Assembly: GCA_028335825.1 (NCBI GenBank) | Contig: JAIOKI010000019.1 | Location: 62,001 to 126,000, forward strand | DNA: 64,000 nt | Source: Nosema muscidifuracis | Taxonomy: Eukaryota > Microsporidia > Nosematidae | Reading direction: 5' to 3' | Part shown: positions 14,200-27,099 of the stretch, one piece after another | How the letters are laid out: the number at the start of each line of letters is the position of its first letter | Numbering within the stretch: position 1 is the first letter of the stretch | Notes under the pieces: model-generated | Seen by the model: the letters and a program-made list of their open reading frames with translations, nothing else | Databases searched by the model: none | What the model was told of the DNA's origin: nothing | Position numbers and translations under genes: made by a program

Positions 14200-17100
14200 T
14201 TGAATTAACATTATATGATAATAATAAAAATAAATAGATGGGTGAAAAAACAAAAAGTAGCTGAATAAAAAATTGTAAAACAACAACAGCTTGACTGATA
14301 AATTATAACATGAATTATACAAGAAAACTAGTAATAAAGAATATTCAAACCCTAAATTTTCATCAACTTATCCTCTTTGATGGCAATTCCGGAAGAATTA
14401 CAGGCCTACTAAGCAGTTTTTATATATGCAAGCAGATGCCGAGGGGAGACTGGAATAAAGTAAGGATGATATAGTATAAAAAGTTTAAGACGACTATTTA
14501 TGATGCTATGATAAAGAGAAGAGCACAAAAGATCCTTGTCAACATAGCAGAGAATTTGACTATAGTAGAGGAATATTAAGAGAGTAAAATTCTTACAAAC
14601 ATAGACAATGAGACCTCTGTAAAAGAGATAGGTAGGCAAAAGACGATAGACAAATAGTTTAAGAAAACATGGCCTAAGATTAAGATAGAAAAAAAGTTTA
14701 CGGGACAGAATGAAAACAGAAAATATATTCAGTAAAGCTAGATATAAAAAACTTATGCTCTATTAATTTAATAATCGATAATTTTTTATACAAACATACC
14801 ATAAATAATATGGTAGATTTGGCTAAAATACTCTAAACAGCTCACTCATCAAGAAAAATGTATACTTAAGAAAATAGCTGAATTTGAAAAGGTACGCACG
14901 AGATGCTCTGTAAATTTATAGACGACAGAGAGAGTATTATATCACAGCAGATAAGGGAGACGAGAAGGCATATGCGGTCAAAGAAATTAATTCTTGCAAA
15001 ACAGAAAAACTTCACGGCTATGATTTCTTTTTACAGATGATGGTATATTATTTTACAATAAAAAGTTGCAAGATTATTCCAGAGATAAATAATTTAAAAA
15101 GAAAATGCCGACTTTGAGTTATACAAGATAATCAGGATAATAATACAGCACATAACGTAAAGCTTAAGAAATGAAAGAGTTATGGTTTACAATGTGTGAA
15201 GCTCAAAAAAGGATATAGTAAATTGTGAAGAATATATGCCACAATGTAACCTAAATATGCAAGAAGAAAAGTATTTGTTTCAAAAGAAGAATTTAAGGAA
15301 ATGGTAGGTCTCCTCCGAACTTAAAGGTCGCGTGACTAGATAAAATGTGTAACTTTTTTATAAAATACATGTCATCTCTACATAAAGATGTATACAAGAT
15401 AGTTAGACTGCTTTGCCTGAAAAGTAATCTCGAAGAAGAGTTGTTCTATAAGGGACGACATATCTAATACCAAAATTAATCTTTGAGTGGAAAGAATTTT
15501 AGATCATTATCATATATATCTAATCTATATAAACTAATAACAAAATTTTCAGTATATGTATTACAGAATATTTGAGACAAAATATCTTCTCTGCGAAAAT
15601 CAGATAGGTACATCCAGAAAAGTACAAACACTCACAAATATAACACTCAACAAGAGATATGAATACAAGTTAAAGACTATATAAATAGATGTAAAAAAGG
15701 CGTATGACTCTGTAAGTCACGAATACTTAATAAAGGGTAAAAACTGAAGATCAGAAATTACAATTGGTAATGAATTAATGTTAAATAAAAGAGTTAAAAG
15801 AGGAATTATATAAGGAATAGCTCTTTCTGATGTTACTTGTATTATGAATTTATTAAGAAAAATGTTAAATGATATATATCCAAAAAATGAAATTGATTCT
15901 GAGGATGTGCTTTCTCTTGCAAAAGCTTCTTGTTTATAGATGATCTTAAGATTTTGGTAGAGGATAATGATAAACTTGACCAAAATGTTTTTAAGATAGT
16001 AGGACTGGAAATTAATGTAGAAAAATCAGCGACTAACGCTGAGGCGTGTACAGATAATCCTAGATTTCTAGGAAGCCATGAAAGTTATTAATATTTGAGA
16101 TCTATTGAAGATAAAGAAAAATATATAGGAGGCAGTGAAACTAAGATGTGAGAAAATGCGTTGAACAAATTTGAATGCTGAAAACCTGTTTAAATCAATC
16201 AATGGTCATTCAATTTCGTCGATTAACAATTATATTGTAATTATAGATGCAGAACCTAATGAACTTAAAGAACTCGACGATGCAATCCGGAATATTTTTT
16301 TAAAAATTGCAAGCATCAACAGACTGGCTTGAAATAAAGATTGTACTTGCCCAGAATAAAATTAGGAAGAAGCCTGATAAATATAGAGCACAAGAGTGGG
16401 GGGATTTTGCTCTAGTTTTTAATGCTTTAGAAAATAACAAAAATTATAAGCTCCAGAAAAGCAATACGCATTTGGCTAGAATAGGATTTACGTCCATAAA
16501 AACCCCTATATAATAAGATTAGAAAAAACTCAACTACACAAAACTATGTAGATATAAATAATATCCAGTAGTAAATGTAAAAGACTCGGTGCTGGTTTAC
16601 AAAAGATATCATAAAGAGAATAGAGTTCGTCATGTGCACTACAAGATAGAAATTCGTTTCTCAACAAAAAACTCGTATGTCCACACTGAATGAAATGCAT
16701 AAAACAGTTAACTATATGAAAATCCAGTGTGATAGAATGTTGACACATGACTACATGAAACGATTCAATGAGACACTGAGGTGTATACATCTCAAATATG
16801 CAGAAACTATGGATTAATGAATAACAGAAAGATACGGAATAACTCTGTCTAGATGTGTATATTAACAAATAATATAGATATACGAGTATAATCATGAATC
16901 TAAAACGCGATTAAAGTTAAATACAACCTGACATATTTATTATTGATAAAATAGGGAAAGTAGTTATTATCGTGGAAGTTGGGATATTGAGGTTCAATAA
17001 TCTAAGTACAGTAGAAACAAAGAAAAAACATAATTATGATCTGTTAGCGAATCACTTGGTATCGCTGTATAAATTTAAACTAAAAATAATTCCTTATGTG

Positions 17101-17340
17101 GTGACAAATCCCCATCGACAATATAAAGCATAGCTCGAATCAAAAAGCCTAAAAGAGACGTGTATTCTGAAAAGAATCCTAAAGATGACCTTGAAAACAC
17201 TGATGATGGACAAACAGTGTAAGGTAAGTATTGATTTCATAGACATTGAAGAAGAAGGAAGTGAGAATACAGGGCCAGCTGCTTTGAAAGTAAAATTTTT
17301 TGTATGATGAATAGAAAAATATACCCAAATAAATATTTTT
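14200..17340 (+). mobile_element. RLE-type LINE, near full-length but decayed
   Basis: The longest copy of the RLE LINE family here. The N-terminal region (about 14.3-15.3 kb) is shared with the fragment at 20.43-20.86 kb. The RT follows: an upstream block LLCENQIGTSRKVQTL near 15590-15635, motif A (DVKKAYDSVSHEYL) at about 15690-15730, and motif C (FIDDLKILVEDNDKL) at about 15937-15975. A 68-codon open remnant (16307-16513) contains RKKPDKYRAQEW and THLARIGF segments typical of the region after the thumb. The restriction-like endonuclease core (VVIIVEVGI, then HNYDLLANHL and IIPYVVT) lies at about 16965-17105. Many stops and shifts make this copy inactive. It ends about 60 bases from the stop codon of the host gene at 17,405. 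Confidence 0.75.
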
Positions 17341-17404
17341 ACTTGTTTAATATGTCTATTTTTACATATATTTTTATTATACACATATTAAATTAATTTT
17401 TTAA

Positions 17405-18247
17405 TTAAACTTCAGTATTAGTTTCATTCCTGATAATATTAGTCTTGGGTTTATTCTTAAAAAGTTTATAAGCCATAAATCCTAATAGAGATACAAAGAA
17501 AACAGAAACAGAAAGATTAGTAATAGATAATAATTCAGTATTAGACTCTTGAACTAGAAACTTAGGATTTAAATCATCTAAACGTTCTATTTCAGAATTA
17601 AACGATTTTATTACACGTACCTGTAGGTCCTCGAAAGTAGTATTCATATCTCGAAATCCTATCATATTTTCAATTTCTTTGAACTGATCTTTTGTTTTAG
17701 TATTAGGACATCCCCTCAATGATACTGGTAATAATTTCATTCTTAAACATTCTTTATCATTTTCACATTCATCTTTTAATTCATAAGCTGCACATTGAAC
17801 TTCTTTAAAATAATCAGAACCATCAAAACATAAATTATACAATGAACTGACAAATTTTTCGCCACTAATTTTAGGAAAATCAATATCAGTAACCTTATGC
17901 ATAGTACCATCTACAACTTTAATATCAAAATCTTTGCATGGTAAATGGTCTTGAGATTTTATTATAACTTCTATGTCCTTATTATGACAAGAATTGTAAA
18001 AAATTACATCTTGATAATACTCATCAACACAATTTTGATCACATTTACACATCTGTCTTGTTAATTGAACCAAGCATTTTGCATGATAATCGATATAATC
18101 TTTAATTTCTTCTTTATTGTCAATTGATTCGTCTTTGATATCTTCACAAATATTATCAAGTACAATAAGATTAGAAGTTATCCATTGATCGAACTCTTCA
18201 TTATTTAGTTCTTTAGGTTGTTCAATTAAAACAATACCTTCATCCAT
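17405..18247 (-). CDS. Cysteine-rich protein with C-terminal membrane anchor, unknown function
   Basis: 280 residues, intact, and the only convincing host gene in the first 44 kb. I do not recognise the family. The first 180 residues are acidic and contain 12 cysteines (at 34, 58, 67, 69, 73, 87, 104, 140, 152, 161, 167, 180), including a CKCDQNC cluster at 67-73. No N-terminal signal peptide is visible. One hydrophobic segment lies at about 243-263, followed by a short Lys/Asn-rich tail, as in a tail-anchored or type II/III membrane protein. An even number of well-spaced cysteines would suit disulphide bonds in an extracytosolic domain, but the missing signal peptide argues against a simple secreted topology. 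The ATG is the first in frame and is preceded by a TATAAAAG-like box and a T-run on the minus strand, without the CCC motif seen in other genes here. Its 3' end abuts a decayed LINE. Confidence 0.75.
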   Translation of the reverse strand: MDEGIVLIEQPKELNNEEFDQWITSNLIVLDNICEDIKDESIDNKEEIKDYIDYHAKCLVQLTRQMCKCDQNCVDEYYQDVIFYNSCHNKDIEVIIKSQDHLPCKDFDIKVVDGTMHKVTDIDFPKISGEKFVSSLYNLCFDGSDYFKEVQCAAYELKDECENDKECLRMKLLPVSLRGCPNTKTKDQFKEIENMIGFRDMNTTFEDLQVRVIKSFNSEIERLDDLNPKFLVQESNTELLSITNLSVSVFFVSLLGFMAYKLFKNKPKTNIIRNETNTEV

Positions 18248-18419
18248 AATATTGTAAAAAAAGACGCTTTTATACTTTTTTTGAAAATAAATGAAAAATC
18301 AAATTTATTTAATAAAGTATTTGTCATAATATTTTATCATATTGAATTAATGAATCCAATTTCAATTAAATTACATTTCGGGTTTAATTTTACAATTTTT
18401 ATTATTTCGGTTGAATAAA

Positions 18420-18830
18420 GATATTTTTATTTGAATTTATTTTCAAGTCTGAATTTAAAATTAATTAATTTATTATTCTGTATTACTAAATACTTGATAA
18501 ATTAAATTATATTTCAGGTTTAATTTTACAATTAATTTATTATTCTGCATATATTAAATACTTGATAAATTTAATTATATATCAGGTTTGATTTGAAAAA
18601 TAATTTATTTATCTTTAACATTAAATACTTGATAAATTAAATTATATTTCAGGTTTTATTTTACAATTAATTTATTATTCTGTAACATTAAATAATTGAT
18701 AAATTAAATTAATTTTAAAAGTAATTCTACGATTACTAATTTATTATTCTTTATATATTAAATGATTGATTAAAATAAATTAAATTCAAAAATGTAATTT
18801 TATAATTGATTAATTATTTTAGTATCTTAA
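18420..18830. repeat. Degenerate tandem repeat, period about 68 bp
   Basis: A recurring block (TACTTGATAAATTAAATTA, then a TTTCAGGTTT segment, then ATTTATTATTCT) appears with its TTGAT core at about 18,494, 18,562, 18,629, 18,696 and 18,766, giving spacings of 67-70 bases. A weaker earlier unit may begin near 18,350. The array lies upstream of the divergent 5' end of the gene at 17.4-18.2 kb. It has no coding potential. Confidence 0.75.
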
Positions 18831-20425
18831 GTAATCAAAAAACAGATTAATTATAATATTTTCTTTATAATTGTATTACTAAAGCTATTATTTTTAGTTC
18901 TATAATGCTGAATATCTACAGATTTTTCTTTGAAAATAATCTTCATGTCTTTTTCTATTAAACAACAAAACAAAGAAAGAAAACACTAACTTTAAGGATT
19001 TTTACTTTTTTAAAAAACTTTAGAAGAATGAACTACGTAAAATATTATAATATTAGGATTTTTATACTAATTCAAAATCTATAATTATCTATACATAAAT
19101 GATAAATAAAATTTGGTGAAAAGTTTACTGCAAATAATTTTTCAGAAAATATAGAGAAGGTATTAATCAATAATAGAAATTTATTTTAACTAAATTTGAT
19201 TGTAGTTTTACATTGATATTACAAACTCGTTAAAAGTATGATTTAATATTAAAAAATAATTAAATTTACAAATAAATTTAAATACGATTTTTTTGTATAT
19301 TATATAAATAATATAATTTAATAACAATTAAGGTTTAAAAGTAAAAGTTGAACATCTTAATAACAATAATTAATAAATAGATAATTTTGAAATTATTCAC
19401 TCTTTACTATAAATACATAATTAAATAATCCAAATTTGTATCAGTTTAGCAAATTATTAAAATTTAACAAATTGTACTTTTGAGTGTAATATACATAATG
19501 TATAATATTAAAAATGTTAAAATGATTTTTAAAGGAATAAAAAAGTTTTTATTTAATACTTGCTTTGTTTCTCGGTACTTTTATATCTTAGCTTTTTATT
19601 TCTCATTGATTTTTCTTCAATACTTTTATCGTCAGATTACAAAATCAACCTTTGGATTCTTGTATGTATACAAGACTTAATGAAAATCTAGAGTAGTATC
19701 CAAAACTTTTTTATTCTGTTTCTAAGAATCATGAGATGAAGTTAGAAATTTATAATTTTTTAAACACATTTTTATGATTATTTTGAATTAATTATAAATT
19801 GTAAATTACCATTAAAAAGATTTTTTTCGTAAAAAATATGAAACTTGTAAAAAGGGTTAAATATTGGATTATGTCAGTTATTTTTTGAAAAATCAAAATG
19901 AAATTATCAATATTTAAGATTTAACAAAGTGTTTAGATAAAAATCGTACAGAGAAGAATATTTTAATATGCATAATATTTAAAATAAGTGTGATAATAAT
20001 TTCTTAAAAAAATCAAATTATACTGACATATATTAATTTAACTATGAGAATGTATTTTTTTAAAAAAGTTGGTTCGTACAGTAAGATAATAGCAAAAAGT
20101 ATATAGGATCATTCTTTATGATCAAATAAGCGATGTATTATTAATGGTAGTTATGATACAAGAATTGATCGATATTCGTAGATATATAACTTAAAAATTT
20201 CTTATTTGGCAAACGAATTTTTGTTAAGCAAAGTAGTGACAGAATTTATATTTAGGTCCGTGTAATAGATATACATAATATAAAATTAATTACATAAAAA
20301 TGCTAGAATTTAAATACTAATTATGATAAACTTACCAATAATCTTAATTAAAAAATTATATATCAGACATATAATGCTATAAATATTTGATCAAATTGTT
20401 AAATATTAATTAAAACATTATATTT
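18831..20425. other. AT-rich stretch without a recognisable gene
   Basis: Only short chance open frames (for example 66 codons at 19,480-19,680, rich in Phe, Tyr and Ile, without motifs). Nothing assigned. Confidence 0.5.
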
Positions 20426-20429
20426 TAGC

Positions 20430-20860
20430 AATATAAGGATGAATAAAACAATAACAGCTCGTACCGATAAAATATAATATGAACCTGACAAGATCATGAT
20501 TAATAAAGAATTTGTAGACCATAAGTTTTTCAACAACTTATCCTCTTTGATGGTAATATTGAAAGAATTACAATCCTACTAAGCAGTTTTGAGTATATGG
20601 AAGCAGATGCCGATGAAAGGCTGAGATAATGTAAAGATGTTTTATTGTGAAAAGTTTAAGGAGACTATTTATGATGCTATGATAAAGAAAAGAGCAAAAA
20701 ATGCCCTCGTCAACGAAGCAGGGAATTTAACTATAGTAAGGGAATAAAAGAGGAGAATTATATCAAGAGAGCGAAAACTCTTACAGACATAGATAATGAG
20801 ACCTCATTAAAAGAAATAGCCAGACAAGAGAAGATAGACATCTCTTTAACTGATTTTGAG
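20430..20860 (+). mobile_element. RLE-type LINE, 5' fragment
   Basis: About 430 bases align by eye with 14,280-14,660, including TCAACTTATCCTCTTTGATGG, a block around CTACTAAGCAGTTTT, and ACTATTTATGATGCTATGAT. The similarity stops near 20.86 kb, where minus-strand Ty3 debris begins. Stops interrupt every frame. Confidence 0.7.
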
Positions 20861-20879
20861 CCATGTATTTTTCCTCCTA

Positions 20880-23610
20880 AGTACGTTTTATATACCTACC
20901 TATTACTTGTTAAATACTCGTTTCAATTTCTTGTCGCCTAATTTTAAATCAACTTTTCTTATTGTTTGCTTCAGTTGATCTTTTTCTCGGACTAGAAGAT
21001 GTTTATTTTGTTTCATACTAAAATAATAATGTCGATTTGAAATATCGCATATAAATCTTTATTTTAATATAAGCCATATTATGATATAATGACAGCTATA
21101 TTTTAAGAAAAGATTGATAGCTTACTGTTCTAATCTATATTTCTTATTTATTTAAGACATCTTAGCGATGTCATAATTTATACTGAATACGTTTCAATTC
21201 ACAACTCTTGGAGCTCTTATTGTCAATGAAAATTTATATTCTAACAGATCGTATTGCTCTTTCATTTATTTCCGTGTGAATCGCTGTTTACTCTTCTAGG
21301 ATTAACTCCATTGTTATAATATACCATTTTAAACTCTATACACTCAATTTTTTTGCATTATCATTTTTAACCATCCTTTTAGTGATTTAATAATTTCATT
21401 TGTTGTTCTGTCTCTTAATATTTTTATACAGTTCTTTTGTTAAATAATATATACCTGCTAGAACGTATCTCTTTGATTCTTCTATTTTTTTAATATTTAC
21501 AGGAATTTTTCCTTTGCGGCTAGTATAATTTTTTGCCTCTCTCTTGGATTCTGTTTCTCAAAGTTTTAAAATAATTCGATATTACTTGCTTGGCCAGTAA
21601 AACTTCATTTTTAGCTTTTAATAAGTTTCTTTTTACACCTTTATGGTTTATTTCTTCATATAACTAGATAATAAATAAACTCTTTTTCACTTTTTGGTGT
21701 TTCAGCTTTCTTTCTTGAATTAAATTCACAATACTCAACTATATCAATCAAAATTTTATGCTTTTTTTCTTCCTATCTTTTGATTACAAATTTTATACTC
21801 TTTTCACTATTTTACCTCTACTTTTTTCTTGGAATTGTTCACTCAATTTATTTACATCTATCATCCTTTACACTTTAACATATTGTATTTTAAACCAATT
21901 CTTGCATCTTTTGATTCATCTGTTCATTTTATTATTGTTAAAGCTTGGTTTATTTCTTATTTTTAACGCTTTATGATCCATCATCATCTAAAAATTCCTT
22001 CCTTTGAATTCATACTTGTATTTTTATTGCCCAGAACACTACTAACATTTCTTTTTTCTGATATAATATGTCTTCTCTAAGAAGTCAGTTTTTTCAATGA
22101 TAATTGTATAGGATCCCATTTACTATCTCGATTTGTCTATAATAAAACTTTTACTACACCCATACCACGTGTATTTGTTATCAATCTAATTTTTTAAGTA
22201 ATCAGGTATTTTTAATTTGTTCATATCTTTCAGGTCTTATTTTACAAATTTAAACTCATTCTCAATATTTTATGTCAAACACCACTTTTTCTTTGAGTTT
22301 AATGCATTTGTAAGTTCCTCAGTCATACATTTAAAACTTCCAATAAATATTCTAAACCAACCTGCAATTCCTAAAAAATTATTTAATTCTTCTGTAATCT
22401 ATGCTTTATCTTTCTTTATTTTAGTAAAATTAATGCTAAGTTCATCTATTAATACCCTTAGTAATTATACATTCCTTTTCTTATACTATATCTTCCTTGG
22501 ATTGACCATTAGTTCATATTATCCACCATTTTTCTCATGTATACTTTAAACCTTTTTCTTAAAAACCTTCAAATATTCGAATCATAGTTCTTTGCATAAT
22601 TTGAGTTGATTTTTGAATCCCATTATCATGATATAGCAATAATAAGAATTTTCATCAATTCAAATTCCATCTTATATTTATGTCTTTCTTCAATTTCTAT
22701 GTAGTAAAATTCCTCTTTCGAACCAATCACTATGAATTCATTCGACCCTCGTGAAAAAGTCAAAGGAGCATTTCTAAATCAAGTTTTTTAAGCCTATAAG
22801 ATTACTAGAAACTCTCATATCTTAATTCTGATTCTCCAATACCCTTTAGTTTAGATTAAATATAAACCACATTATGATCTCTAGTTATTTCTTATTTGTT
22901 AATTTGTTTTATACCTAATACTTTGTGGTATGTATTGTCTTTTCTCACTATTCTCTTATTTCTCTATCTTAATAACATATTTACTACCAGATTTAAATTC
23001 TATCTTCACTTTTTATCTTTCAAAACTCTCGAATACACCTTAATAATCTTTTCTAATGTAATAATCCTTTTAATGGCATTTTCCTTTTCATATAGTTTTT
23101 TTTTGAAATAAATAACTTCTTTATTTTCATATTCTTCACTTTGATTGTTCATATTACTTTTTCTGATGTTGCATCATCTAGCAATATATTTACTTTTATG
23201 ACATATATTACACTCACCACTGCGCTGATTAAATTTACCAGCAAAACTAGAACCAACCCCTCGATATACTTCTAATAGTCTTTTATTTCAACTCTTCTCT
23301 TATATTTTATGTTATAACGTTCATCGTCTCTCTATTACTTAAAATCTTTCTTCTTCCAGCTTATCTACTTCTAATTACATTTCTCTATCATTATTGCAAT
23401 TTTTTAAATAGATATTCTTGTAACTTAATAGATGCTCACCGCACCACCTGCTTCATATTCATTATTCTAGTCTTCTCTAAAACCATAATTTTAGGTTCAA
23501 TTCCATCTGCTTCCTGTAATAACTTATTGACCACAAGACTCACTTGCTTCTCCTTTATTTTCGTTGTTACTATGTTAAACTTTTCATATTTACTATAATA
23601 ATGAAAGTAT
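20880..23610 (-). mobile_element. Ty3/gypsy-like LTR retrotransposon relic (minus strand)
   Basis: A decayed fossil with many breaks. Read on the minus strand from right to left, it shows a gag-type CCHC zinc knuckle patch near 23.2 kb (CNICHKSKYIAR), RT patches near 22.75-22.55 kb (FYYIEIEERHKYKMEF and FGIQKSTQIMQRTM), and the post-RT block near 22.4-22.3 kb (FLGIAGWFRIFIGSF). Several plus-strand open frames in this stretch are antisense shadows. No LTRs recognised. It abuts the 3' end of the minus-strand LINE at about 23.63 kb. Confidence 0.6.
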
Positions 23611-24765
23611 AGTAATATAATCTGTTAAATAATTAAATTATAAAGCCGTATACGTTTAGGCTTTTAATAAGCCAAAGATATTCTTTCTTAATTGTTCCAC
23701 GATTATTATCGATGCCTCCATCTATTCTGTATTCAAGCGAAATACTTACAAGTGTCCTTTTTATAACTTCAGACCGAATGTATGCTTTAATTTGATCAGT
23801 TTTCTAGTATTATACTGTGTGTATCATGTAAGTTTAATGCAACACATTTAGATTACTACATACGGTTAAATTAAACGTCCATTTGTGTAAGCTCGTTTGC
23901 TAATAAATCATTTTTTTAGCTTTTCTGTCTCGACCTGTTGCAAATTTAATAGAGGTATTCACACTTCTACAATTAAAATTACATTCTTTTTTCTTATCTA
24001 TAATATCTACGTCTGATATGTTATTCTTTATTTTAATATCTATCTTAATTGAAGTGTCAACTCTAATTTCAACACATTTATTGGAGATTGTTTCTTATAC
24101 TTATTGATAACGTAACTTCTTTATTGATCTAATTTCTTATTTATTGCTGAGAAACAAATAAATGCATTTTAGAACCTCATCATGTCTTCTTATGTGGTCA
24201 AATCAAGGAATTTCTCGCATTTCGAAGTAGGTGATCTACAATATTTTATGATAAATTACAATAAGAGCACAATTCTTAATCTACTAGAAACTTATTTCTA
24301 TTTTTGCTAAAAAAATTATTTTTAATTTTTAAGCATGTCGATGAGTTTTTAAAAGTTATATATTCATCTACTACCTCAATACACAACTTCTATGCATTAT
24401 TTTTCTTTTATGTCGATGTATAATCTGGTTTTTGTGCGACTCATATTTTATTGTTTGTTAAGTCTGTTTCCTTAAGCTTATATTTTATCTCGATAAGCCA
24501 GAAGTGAGTTTTTTCTTTACTTGAACTTTTATAATGACTTCTTGTCTCATAAAAGTGGTTTGTATTTAAAAATTAATTATTCAGCTTTTATAACATTATA
24601 TTACTACGGTGATGAAGGCTCATTAAACCTCTTCCTAATGTATCTTCTTTTAAATATAATTTTCCATTATTGAAGGCTACAGGTGTATATTTATGTATTT
24701 GTATAAATCCAATCTGGTAATCGATTTCATTGTAAATGTCTGGTTAAAGATTAAGAATTTGAATA

Positions 24766-24882
24766 CACTAATGGAATTTAATTTATATTTTTTCTAATAA
24801 TTATGAAATACTTTTAAGGTCTGATAAATATATTAAGGATTTACTTTTTAACAAAGTAAAATATTACTTAATGTTTTAGAAC
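24766..24882 (+). repeat. Left terminal inverted repeat of the Tc1/mariner element
   Basis: About 115 bp matching the reverse complement of 25,871-25,984 with scattered differences. Shared blocks include AATATATTAAGGATTTACTT and AAAGTAAAATAT. A TA dinucleotide precedes it. Confidence 0.85.
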
Positions 24883-25870
24883 AAATATATTGATTTAATT
24901 ATAAACCAGGAAGTTAAAAAAAGATTTTTTATATTAACGAAGTATAAGTTTCTTGCCAAAAATAATATATTTTAGAGTTTTTTATTTTCTTCCCACATGG
25001 CTAAACATCTAAGTTCTGAAAAAAAATTGATGTCTAATTTCGGAAAAGCAGTCTGAAATTTCAATGCTAAGCTAACCTCTTTACCGATCTAAACATTATC
25101 GAGAACAGAAGACACAAAAGAAAAAAAATTTACAATTTATTGAAAAAATATTAAATTGTTTAGTAAAAATATATTATCTGAGTTCGATAATATTTGATAA
25201 AGCATAGACATAAGAAATGCAATGAATAAGTGTAGTTTTTGGTTAAGTAGTTACTAAGAAACGGCAACTTAGCAAAGTTCATAGAGAAGAAATAATGAAG
25301 TGACTTTCAATCACATAATGTTTAATAATTATGATTGAGAAAGGTATTTGGCTCGAAAAAACGAAAGTTTATGTTAAAAAACCAAATACTAGGCTTATGG
25401 AAAAATATTTATCATCAACTATGAAATCTGTGGGTGATTGTTTAATTATTTAGGATTGCTTTTCTTTGAGAGACATAGAAAAATTGATTTTTATAAAAAA
25501 ACATTACTTTCAGTCAAATATATTGACGTATTATGCCTAAATTTTTTTAAACTGAAAAATAAGATATATTTATCGGAATATTTTTTTCAACAAAAAAGAC
25601 TTTTAAATTATTTTACTGAAAATAGTTTTAAACAATCTATGACTAGTCAAATCAATCAATTTAAATCCAATAGAGAATTTATCAAGTTATAAGCTAAATT
25701 TTGGAAATATGTCAAAGAATGCTAAAGAGTTTTATCAAAAAACTTATAAATAGTACGCATAAGATATTTATAGAAATAATTAATGTAAGAGGAGATCATG
25801 CTAGTCATTAAACTCATTCTATATAAATACGTTTTTAACTTCCAAGTTCATAATTAAACTATTTATTTTT

Positions 25871-25984
25871 TAAAGCATTAAGTAATATATTTTACTTTAT
25901 TTAAAGTAAATCCTTAATATATTCATCAGACCATGAATATTTTCAATTATAATAGAAAAAATTCCAAATTAAATTTCATTAGTG
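25871..25984 (-). repeat. Right terminal inverted repeat of the Tc1/mariner element
   Basis: Inverted partner of 24,766-24,882. It is followed directly by TA, so the pair defines the element's ends to the base. Confidence 0.85.
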
Positions 25985-26937
25985 TATAATAATTAAATGA
26001 TGAAAGTGCAAATTCATTTGAATCCTTATATCTTTTTCTCGCCTGCTCATTTCAAGGCCAATCAAGTTCTTGATTTTTCCTACGTGTTCATATTCCGAAA
26101 TCTCTGTGATTTCAAGATATTTATACGAGCTAGTAGCATATACTTTTATCATATTAGTATAGATACTTACTTCTTTTGTAACAAATTTCTTAGAGTTGAT
26201 TTTCCGGTTCATATTTTTACAGAACTGTTCTGTCTATTTAAAAATTTTATCTAATATATCGTCTATAAAGAGAAAATGATTAGTGACATAACTTTAGTAT
26301 TTAGTCATTGATATCTGTATTTTTGGAGACCTACTATTCAAAAGTCTGATGACGTGTGTATAAACATAATATATAATAGAATTAAAGACTGTCTCCTTCA
26401 ATATATCTTTTCTATCTTTTTTTTAGAATCTTATTTTTTTATAGAATATTTCTATTCTCTATTTCTTAGTTGAGGCTTCAATGAACTTATGTATTCATTC
26501 GGGTAAGACTAGTGCTTGTATGCAATGTAGGAAATAATTATGATCAATTTAATCGAAAGCTTTCTTTATATCTATGTACAAGGTTTTAAGATTGTTTTTA
26601 TGCTTTAAATTAATGGCAATATATGTCATTGTTTGCTTTTTGTTCCTTAAATACCTATAAAAGTACTAGACTGGTTATAACTTAAGATGTTTTTATCTTC
26701 TAGTTCTAATTATATCACCTTCGATACGTATATGAAGATTAATTTTCACAAGTTTGAAAGACAAGTTAATGTCCGAAGTCTTTTTCCAGTCTTGAAGCTC
26801 TCTCTTGGAATTAAATAAGTATTACTATATTTTAAAAATTCCTTCATTACTTCTAATTCTTAAATATTTTTTTATTGCTTTATACTGAAGTCAATGTAAA
26901 GATGTCATTTTCTTTCATGCCATTTCAAGGCTTCTTT

Positions 26938-27099
26938 TGTGGTAAACCACGTAATTATTTTTATTTTTCTTTTGTTTATTTCTACACGTCATCTAAAATA
27001 TATAGGAAAGTTTATAAAAGGTGGGCATGAAAGAATTAAATAATAAAAATAATTCGATAAAATCTATACTAGAGACTTATTTCACGATAGGATACCATA
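26938..27099 (+). repeat. 5' LTR of the Ty3-type element
   Basis: Starts TGTGGTAAACCAC, an almost perfect short palindrome, and ends GGATACCATA. It is preceded by TCTTT and matches 30,786-30,948 along its whole length. Confidence 0.9.

Larger units (their letters stand above)
24766..25984 (+). mobile_element. Tc1/mariner-type DNA transposon with long terminal inverted repeats
   Basis: A 1,219-bp element bounded by inverted repeats of about 115 bp that begin CACTAATGGAATTTAA on the left and read CACTAATGAAATTTAA from the right, flanked on both sides by TA (24,764-24,765 and 25,985-25,986), the Tc1/mariner target duplication. Inside, on the plus strand, worn pieces of a Tc1-type transposase are visible: a NEVTFNHIMFNNYD patch near 25,295-25,335 (equivalent to the DESKFNLFGSDG region), KSVGDCLII.DCFS near 25,420-25,465 (the SVMVWGCFS region), and INLNPIENL near 25,655-25,680 (the SPDLNPIENLW block with the third acidic residue). 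Stops and frame changes make the transposase inactive. It sits inside a minus-strand LINE. Confidence 0.85.

Noticed and set aside
21758-23111. Plus-strand frames of 71-110 codons, rich in Phe and Leu, looking like membrane proteins
   Set aside because: They lie antisense to minus-strand Ty3 pol remnants. The hydrophobic look comes from T-rich sequence.
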